This document shows positions 58,559 through 64,000 of a stretch of DNA of 64,000 nucleotides, one piece after another. Positions within the stretch are counted from its first letter, which is position 1. The number at the start of each line of letters is the position of its first letter. This DNA comes from a virus. Location of the stretch: positions 1-64,000 of IMG/VR virus record IMGVR_UViG_3300005563_000033, one strand, 5' to 3'. The notes under the pieces were generated by a model. The model was not told the DNA's origin. It did no database searches and saw nothing but the letters and a program-made list of their open reading frames with translations. The translations under genes were made by a program, and so were the position numbers.

Positions 58559-59071
58559 ATGCCGATAGTCCCCAACGTATCTTTAGGATCGGTTAACACC
58601 GGAGCGACAATCGATCCTAGTGCGATTATCGCTCAAGATATTTCTACGGGTTCCGATGTGGCTATAGCGTCGCGGCAAATTCTCCTATATACAGTACAGA
58701 ATGCACAATTTGTCGCGGCTATTCCTTGGCCCTTGGCGACAAATCCAATTACAATAAATCCCCTTACGCAAGACATCGCACTTAACTGCGTAATTAATTG
58801 GTTAGATGGAAGCGGGAATGTCCTTTATACATTTTCTGCAATACAATCATTTACGGGGTATGGGGAGAATTTTGCCTATAATTTAATTCAGACCGAAGAG
58901 TCTTCACCCGGCATTTTACAGGATACAAACTATCAGAATTACGTAAATACGCTTAATAATTATTTAGTTTCTGCTGTAAGAGCTATTTCCGTAGGGCAGA
59001 GTTTAAAAAATGCTCAATTGATGATACTGAAAGAGCAATATTTGGTAACTAATTCAAATAGGTATTATTAA
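58559..59071 (+). CDS. possible virion structural protein (170 aa)
   Basis: Beta-rich, MPIVPNVSLGSVNTGATIDP, with a C-terminal helical part (YLVSAVRAISVGQSLKNAQL). No cysteine clusters. Overlaps the next gene by 1 bp. Located between lysozyme and tail-fibre genes; probably tail or baseplate component. Confidence 0.5.
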   Translation: MPIVPNVSLGSVNTGATIDPSAIIAQDISTGSDVAIASRQILLYTVQNAQFVAAIPWPLATNPITINPLTQDIALNCVINWLDGSGNVLYTFSAIQSFTGYGENFAYNLIQTEESSPGILQDTNYQNYVNTLNNYLVSAVRAISVGQSLKNAQLMILKEQYLVTNSNRYY

Positions 59072-59940
59072 TGCCAAGCGAATACTCTATACAAACCATT
59101 TTGTCTATCGCTGATATTAGTCAATATTTGGCCAATGCCGATAATGACAAACAAACCTTTTTCAAAGGCGGAACGCTTGATCCACTATTGGGCAGAACTA
59201 TTTATAGGATAAGAAGGTCTTTGGGATTAAGATTTCAGGCCGCTCCGAACGATACAACTTTAAGAGGAACAGCAGAGTATCTTTTATCATTATGTGGGCC
59301 TTATGCCTTACAAGCAAAGCAAATATTGAACAATCTGGGCCAATCTCCCCCAGTGATAACAGGACCAAATAACCAAAGCGTTCTCGTAGGGCAGACCGGA
59401 ACGTTTAGCGTATCGGTTACAGGAACAGCACCATTCGCTTATCAGTGGTATCTCAACTCTGTTCTTATACCGGGAGCCACAAGTAGTTCTTATTCTAAAA
59501 CAAATGCGCAGCTTACTGATAGTGGTGGGGTATATTTCGTAAAAGTAAGCAATCCTGCCGCACCTTCAGGAGTATTTAGTAATACAGCTACTTTGACGGT
59601 TACGGCTGTATTACAGGGCTTTTTCGCTTATATGGACACTGATCCAGGCCCAGACTTGCAAGCCAATTTAGACCCATTCACTTATCAATCGACTTTTGCC
59701 ATAACGCACAATGCCCCCTTTGTAATAACCTTACCGGGAGCCAGTACGCCGAATAAATACCTTATTGTAAAAGTTCCTATTGGAGAATCTGTAAAATCAA
59801 CGTGGTTCAATACTCCGCTGAATAATGGCACTATACCGGATAGCGTATGGCAGTCATTGATACAATTTGGCGGATTTTCATATTATTACACGCGGGTAGC
59901 TGCCAGCATGGACACTTCACAAACTTTAACTCTTTCATAA
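59071..59940 (+). CDS. Ig-like-domain structural protein (289 aa)
   Basis: Residues ~90-178 form an Ig-like domain: VITGPNNQSVLVGQTGTFSV, FAYQWYLNSVLIPGATSSSY (W in YQWY), SDSGGVYFVKVSN with the DSGxY signature. The N-terminal ~90 residues (SIQTILSIADISQYLANADN) are helical and may attach it to the virion. Ig domains on phages bind glycans or host surfaces weakly. The next gene begins at its stop (TAATG). Confidence 0.72.
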   Translation: MPSEYSIQTILSIADISQYLANADNDKQTFFKGGTLDPLLGRTIYRIRRSLGLRFQAAPNDTTLRGTAEYLLSLCGPYALQAKQILNNLGQSPPVITGPNNQSVLVGQTGTFSVSVTGTAPFAYQWYLNSVLIPGATSSSYSKTNAQLTDSGGVYFVKVSNPAAPSGVFSNTATLTVTAVLQGFFAYMDTDPGPDLQANLDPFTYQSTFAITHNAPFVITLPGASTPNKYLIVKVPIGESVKSTWFNTPLNNGTIPDSVWQSLIQFGGFSYYYTRVAASMDTSQTLTLS

Positions 59941-60518
59941 TGAATGAATTTGTAGACATAAAAGGATTCGAAGGTTTTTTTAAAATCAACTCTATTGGTG
60001 AGGTATTTAGTTATGACAGGGTTGTAAATACTGGCAACGGATTTTACATTATGAAAGCAAAAAAATTAGCCATTGTTATAAGACAAAAATACCCGTCAGT
60101 ATCATTATGCATGAATGGCGGAAGAGTCAAGAAATTTCTCCACGTGTTATTGGCAGAGCATTTTATTCCCAATCCGAATAACTTTAAATTTGTTAGGCAT
60201 TTGAATGATGATAAATTAGATTTTCGGTTGGAAAACCTGGCGTGGGGTACGCATGCCGATAACGCCGCAGACGCCATAAGAAATGGTAAATTTGTCTTTT
60301 TGAAGCCGGAAAATAATCCTCAAACTGGCAAGAAAGGAAAATTAAGTATGTTTTATAGGGAGAAGAGCGGTCGCGCAAGACTAGTCTTAGATTTAAATAC
60401 TGGCATTTTTTATGAAACTGCGAAAGATGCTGCCGAAGCAAAAAATGTTAAATACAAGGGACTGGCTAGAAAATTATTAGGGCGCAGAAAAAATAATACA
60501 GGAATGGTTTATGTATAA
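59940..60518 (+). CDS. HNH homing endonuclease with NUMOD4-type N-terminus (192 aa)
   Basis: Start at 59940 (overlaps the TAA of the Ig gene). N-terminal NUMOD4-like MNEFVDIKGFEGFFKINSIGE, then HNH core HVLLAEHFIPNPNNFKFVRH, LNDDKLDFRLENLAWGTHAD and NAADAIRNGK, typical of HNH_3 homing enzymes. The C-terminal LDLNTGIFYETAKDAAEAKN resembles NUMOD-type DNA-binding repeats. It is inserted between virion genes and probably self-mobile. Confidence 0.85.
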   Translation: MNEFVDIKGFEGFFKINSIGEVFSYDRVVNTGNGFYIMKAKKLAIVIRQKYPSVSLCMNGGRVKKFLHVLLAEHFIPNPNNFKFVRHLNDDKLDFRLENLAWGTHADNAADAIRNGKFVFLKPENNPQTGKKGKLSMFYREKSGRARLVLDLNTGIFYETAKDAAEAKNVKYKGLARKLLGRRKNNTGMVYV

Positions 60519-60536
60519 ATAATAAAATTGAACGAT

Positions 60537-63500
60537 ATGGCTCCAAAAGAAAGAAGGAGGTTAGGGAATAAATATCCCTCCCTCTTTCTGACGATAATCA
60601 TACTATTATTATGCGTTAAAGTAAATTCTCAGACGTATAATCCTAGCTTACATACGGTTACAAATAAGGCTCTGGGGATAGCGCAAGCAACACCTACGGA
60701 TGCTCGTAGTATGTTCTATGATCAGACAAATTTTATTTACAGACCCTATCAATCTATTGTTGAGGTTAAAACATATTTGAATCTAGCAAAATATCGAACT
60801 GGTAATTTCTTAATTGTAGTCGATTCCGGAGGTTTATTGCAACCGAACGGCGTGTATGTCGGGGGGCATAATAATTTTTGGATGTTTAAAGATTCTACGG
60901 CAGATGCAAATCTCATAGAATTAAATCTTCAAGGAAGTTCCGGAAGTTGTGCTGGATGTCTTTTGGCTGTTAATAATCTAAGTGATTTAGCTAATGCTAC
61001 AACCGCTCGATCTAACCTTGGCTTAGGTTCCATATCTACATTGTCATCTACCGCATCAGGAGGTGACGCGTCGGGGAACTGGCCTGCCATCACCGTAAAC
61101 TCAATTCAAGGGAAGAATTTAGCCTACATAACCAACTATCTCAATTTAAGTAACACTCCGGCAATTCCAAGTCAATTAAACCCAACAGGACTAGGTTTAG
61201 TAACCATAACGGGGGTATACCCCAATCTTACGTGGACTGGAAGAACACCGGGAATCGAGGAAACTATTTTCGCGAATAATGCTACGTCTCGAACTGACTC
61301 TCTTAATATAGGAGCTTTCTTGTTTAGGATGTATGGTACATCTGCTTTTGGACTTCCCAAGGGTACAACAGCACAAAGACCGTCCTCTGCTGCTGCCGGT
61401 GACACCAGATGGAATACGGATAGTTTAAAGAAAGAAACATTTGACGGTGCTTCATGGGTAACAGATGGAAGCGGGGGAGGGGGTGGAGGCGGTATTACAG
61501 CCCTTACAGGAGACGGTACGGCATCAGGAACAGGATCAGTACCTTTCACCTTAGCAACAGTTAATAGTAATGTCTTTGGCTCCAATACCTTTTTGAAATT
61601 TGGGGTGAATGGCAAAGGTTTGGTAACAAGTGCGACCGCCGTAGGATCAGGAGATATTACGGGAGCTTTGGGCTTCACTCCTTATAATGCTACCAATCCG
61701 GCAGGATACATTTCTAACATAACAGGACTCGTAACTCAGGGTACGGAAATAAGTATAACGGGTTCTGGAACGTCTGGGACACCTTACGTAGTCAATTCTA
61801 AGGCCAATATCCGGACGGTTAAAACAATAGCCAATTTGTATGCGCTACCTACGGCAGGGTTAACGGACAGTGCGGTGGTTGTGGTTACGGATACAGTTGC
61901 AGGTGGACCTATGATGTGGATTTCCACTACAACTACTGTAGAAGATTCGGGAACAATATTCAAACCAACTGCCATTAGTTCGGGAAGCCCTGGCCGGTGG
62001 ATACGTCAATACAACGGGTTAAAAAGTTTGCATTTTTGGGGTGTGAACGGCGACAATAGCACCAACGTTACAAGACGTACACAGCTTGCTATGAATAGTT
62101 GTGTGGGTGGTACTTTATATGTTCCATCGGGGATATACCTGATCGACTCTCTTATTTATCCAGCGCAATTATCCATGAGAGGGGAAAGCCGTAGGAATAC
62201 ACGCTTCCAGGCAACCGCCAGCGGTGCCCAATCTTTCATACGTCTTGGCCCCGGTCAGTCTAATGAAATTTATTGGACAGATATATCCATTGTAGCCAAT
62301 GCCAGTAACGTAGGTCAAAAAGGATTTGACTTTACGGCGGTTCCGGGGTCAACTACGGGTGGTTTGTGGAACTTCGAAATGGACAGAGTGGATGTAACGA
62401 ATTTCAGAGGTACGGGTATTAACCTATACTGTCATGATGGAGCCTTTGATATGGCGCATCAATTCCTAACTTTCCGTCAAGTAAGAGTCTATTGTACCAC
62501 CGATACAGCCTCTCATGCCGTGGTATGGGATGGGCAAGTCAACCAGACAACTTTTGATGATTGCGAATTCGATTGCCCTAGTTGGGCAGCCGGAACGAGA
62601 GGCGTTGTTTTGATTAGTGGAGGCGCAAGCAATGACCAGATCGTAGGAGGCAATACTTTTCATAACATATCGGTTCAAGGGTTTGATCAGGCTGTATATA
62701 CTTATAATGCACAAGGGGTAAGTTTCACGCAGGATTATTTTGAGTCAGACAGCGTTGGCATCTATGCCACCAATAGTTCCCGCATTACCGTGTACGACAT
62801 TCACCTGTCCAATGTAGGTAACACCAGATACGTGTTTGGGAATGACAATAGCGTAATGGACATTCTAGGATACCGGCTAACTCCCAACCCCATCACCGGA
62901 AAATTCTATACCTCTCCGGGCGGAACTTCGGGCGGCGGCGTTATTCAACGTGGTGTTGGGCAAACAACCAATACCGTAACAACTGTTTTTACCGGGCAGA
63001 ACATAAACGTCTCTGCTAACACCTTAAACACGGGTTATTTTACCGACATTATAACCAACGTAAGCAGTTCTGTATCCAGCTATGTAACGACCATTAACAG
63101 CAATCTTAGCCCAACGGAGCATCTTTTTATAAGAGCTTATGACGCATCTCATACCAGCAATAATGCTTTGTTATTTAAATCGGGCGGTAATATATCTCTT
63201 CCCGGTAGTTTAGATAGCGGAATGCTGGTATTGCATGACGGACAATCGGCAGAGTTTGCACGTACTGACATTGGCACTAGTGTATGGGCTTTGGTGCCTT
63301 CGTCTATTACGCCCTTATACATGAGTGCCTTTCCAACTACTGGCTTGTGGATTACTGGCAACGTTGTTTATAACAGCAATCCAACTTTCGGAACGGCTGG
63401 GATATGGGTATGTAAGAAAGGGGGCATTGGAGCAGCAGCTTTATGGGATAGTCTTGTAGTGGGAGCAGGGGGCGGAAGCGGAGGGACTAATTCAAATGTG

Positions 63501-64000
63501 GGTTCCGGGTATCGCTTGGCAATACCGACCACCAACAATATAAAAACTATTTTTGGTAGCACTTTTATTTCGTGGGATTCTACTTCAAATACCAATGCGC
63601 TGACCTCTAAAATAGCCAATGGAACCGCTAATAATATACTGGGTTGGGATGGGTCTGGGAATCCAGCTTCGTTAGCCCCCGATACTTTGTTTGTAAAAAA
63701 TAGAGTGTCAGGAACAGGGGTTCAAGTAGGGAATATATCAAACGACACGCTGTATTTGAATAATCTAAACGGCAGCACCTTCATATCGCAGGCGAAAAAT
63801 TCCGACAGTTCCATAACAACCGCAATAGCCAATTCTACGGCCAATACTCTTTTAGGGTGGAATGGGTCCGGAGTACCGACGAATATAACAGCAGGATCAG
63901 GAATCACAATATCTGGTGGCGTTATAAGTTCAAGTGGTGGCTCTAGCGCCTTAACCAATACGCATATTTTCGTAGGAAACGCCTCTAACATAGCCACAGA
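60537..64000 (+). CDS. tail fibre/beta-helix spike protein, incomplete at the right edge
   Basis: Open from the ATG at 60537 to the window end (at least 1154 codons). N-terminal hydrophobic segment SLFLTIIILLLCVKVNSQ (about 15-32) looks like a signal peptide. Then a conserved attachment-type region TYNPSLHTVTNKALGIAQAT, a Gly-rich linker with DITGALGFTPYNATNPAGY near 380-400, a pectate-lyase-like right-handed beta helix from about 490 (WGVNGDNSTNVTRRTQLAMN, TLYVPSGIYLIDS), and 72-codon tandem repeats near 1007-1150 (GSTFIS...GWDGSG, GWNGSG). Probable receptor-binding or polysaccharide-degrading spike. Confidence 0.85.
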   Translation, partial: MAPKERRRLGNKYPSLFLTIIILLLCVKVNSQTYNPSLHTVTNKALGIAQATPTDARSMFYDQTNFIYRPYQSIVEVKTYLNLAKYRTGNFLIVVDSGGLLQPNGVYVGGHNNFWMFKDSTADANLIELNLQGSSGSCAGCLLAVNNLSDLANATTARSNLGLGSISTLSSTASGGDASGNWPAITVNSIQGKNLAYITNYLNLSNTPAIPSQLNPTGLGLVTITGVYPNLTWTGRTPGIEETIFANNATSRTDSLNIGAFLFRMYGTSAFGLPKGTTAQRPSSAAAGDTRWNTDSLKKETFDGASWVTDGSGGGGGGGITALTGDGTASGTGSVPFTLATVNSNVFGSNTFLKFGVNGKGLVTSATAVGSGDITGALGFTPYNATNPAGYISNITGLVTQGTEISITGSGTSGTPYVVNSKANIRTVKTIANLYALPTAGLTDSAVVVVTDTVAGGPMMWISTTTTVEDSGTIFKPTAISSGSPGRWIRQYNGLKSLHFWGVNGDNSTNVTRRTQLAMNSCVGGTLYVPSGIYLIDSLIYPAQLSMRGESRRNTRFQATASGAQSFIRLGPGQSNEIYWTDISIVANASNVGQKGFDFTAVPGSTTGGLWNFEMDRVDVTNFRGTGINLYCHDGAFDMAHQFLTFRQVRVYCTTDTASHAVVWDGQVNQTTFDDCEFDCPSWAAGTRGVVLISGGASNDQIVGGNTFHNISVQGFDQAVYTYNAQGVSFTQDYFESDSVGIYATNSSRITVYDIHLSNVGNTRYVFGNDNSVMDILGYRLTPNPITGKFYTSPGGTSGGGVIQRGVGQTTNTVTTVFTGQNINVSANTLNTGYFTDIITNVSSSVSSYVTTINSNLSPTEHLFIRAYDASHTSNNALLFKSGGNISLPGSLDSGMLVLHDGQSAEFARTDIGTSVWALVPSSITPLYMSAFPTTGLWITGNVVYNSNPTFGTAGIWVCKKGGIGAAALWDSLVVGAGGGSGGTNSNVGSGYRLAIPTTNNIKTIFGSTFISWDSTSNTNALTSKIANGTANNILGWDGSGNPASLAPDTLFVKNRVSGTGVQVGNISNDTLYLNNLNGSTFISQAKNSDSSITTAIANSTANTLLGWNGSGVPTNITAGSGITISGGVISSSGGSSALTNTHIFVGNASNIAT

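Noticed and set aside
59847-59939. Longer start of the homing endonuclease
   Set aside because: The added 31 residues overlap the Ig-protein C-terminus in another frame; the TAATG at 59938-59942 begins the NUMOD4-like domain exactly.
60044-63997. Many minus-strand open frames beneath the homing endonuclease and tail fibre
   Set aside because: They are antisense to strong plus-strand coding sequence (HNH motifs, beta-helix repeats) and show no family pattern.
1-64000. CRISPR array, tRNA genes, integrase, reverse transcriptase/diversity-generating retroelement
   Set aside because: No regularly spaced repeats, no cloverleaf-like segment, and no tyrosine/serine recombinase or RT motifs were seen on reading the window.

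Overview
The window is one continuous stretch of a tailed double-stranded DNA bacteriophage genome (or integrated phage) of a Bacteroidetes host. No ribosomal RNA, tRNA, integrase or DNA polymerase is visible. The host inference rests on start codons that mostly follow A/T-rich leaders without Shine-Dalgarno sites, -7 boxes of the Bacteroidetes TAnnTTTG type (6282-6289 minus, 21633-21640 plus, 35109-35116 plus), several small lipoproteins and signal-peptide proteins, and a tail-fibre N-terminus of a kind I associate with Bacteroidetes phages. The sizes and order of terminase, portal, scaffold, capsid, ring/tail and very large virion proteins resemble short-tailed crAss-like phages. That placement is an inference and was not tested.

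Layout. (1) 81-8323, minus strand: an early block of about 20 mostly tiny genes ending in a recombination set (single-strand-annealing-like protein, YqaJ exonuclease, ribbon-helix-helix protein, RusA resolvase). (2) 7519-8110: a gene-poor stretch of deviating composition with a G12 run, next to a disrupted gene remnant. (3) 8388-10384, plus strand: a short regulatory cluster led by an HTH protein and closed by a terminator. (4) 10436-16715, minus strand: accessory genes, including two homing-endonuclease-like genes, lipoproteins, an ASCH-domain protein and a NinG-like protein. (5) 16807 to the right edge, plus strand: ECF sigma factor, winged-helix protein, PAPS-reductase/ParB pair (IbrA/IbrB-like), clamp-like protein, possible small RNA or leader, HNH protein, replication initiator, primase-helicase, stand-alone DnaA domain IV, lipoproteins, exonuclease-like protein, a glycosyltransferase/methyltransferase cassette, then packaging (TerL 33018), portal, scaffold, capsid, GroES-like proteins, ring/tail proteins, a 1325-aa structural protein, a 2135-aa multidomain virion protein with a histidine-phosphatase domain, a lysozyme-like protein, an Ig-like protein, another HNH homing endonuclease, and an incomplete beta-helix tail fibre.

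How it fits together. The minus block supplies early host-takeover and recombination functions. The block starting with the sigma factor probably drives middle/late transcription. Replication appears to use the phage primase-helicase with host polymerase, possibly directed by DnaA-box binding and a phage clamp. Structural genes are tightly packed with start/stop overlaps, and a strong terminator directly after the capsid gene probably sets its expression above that of the downstream genes. The best leads for undescribed biology are the sigma/PAPS-reductase/ParB module with its 236-nt dual-coding overlap, the promoter-hairpin-terminator unit at 21633-21841, the structured leader before the recombination operon, and the phosphatase domain inside the giant virion protein.
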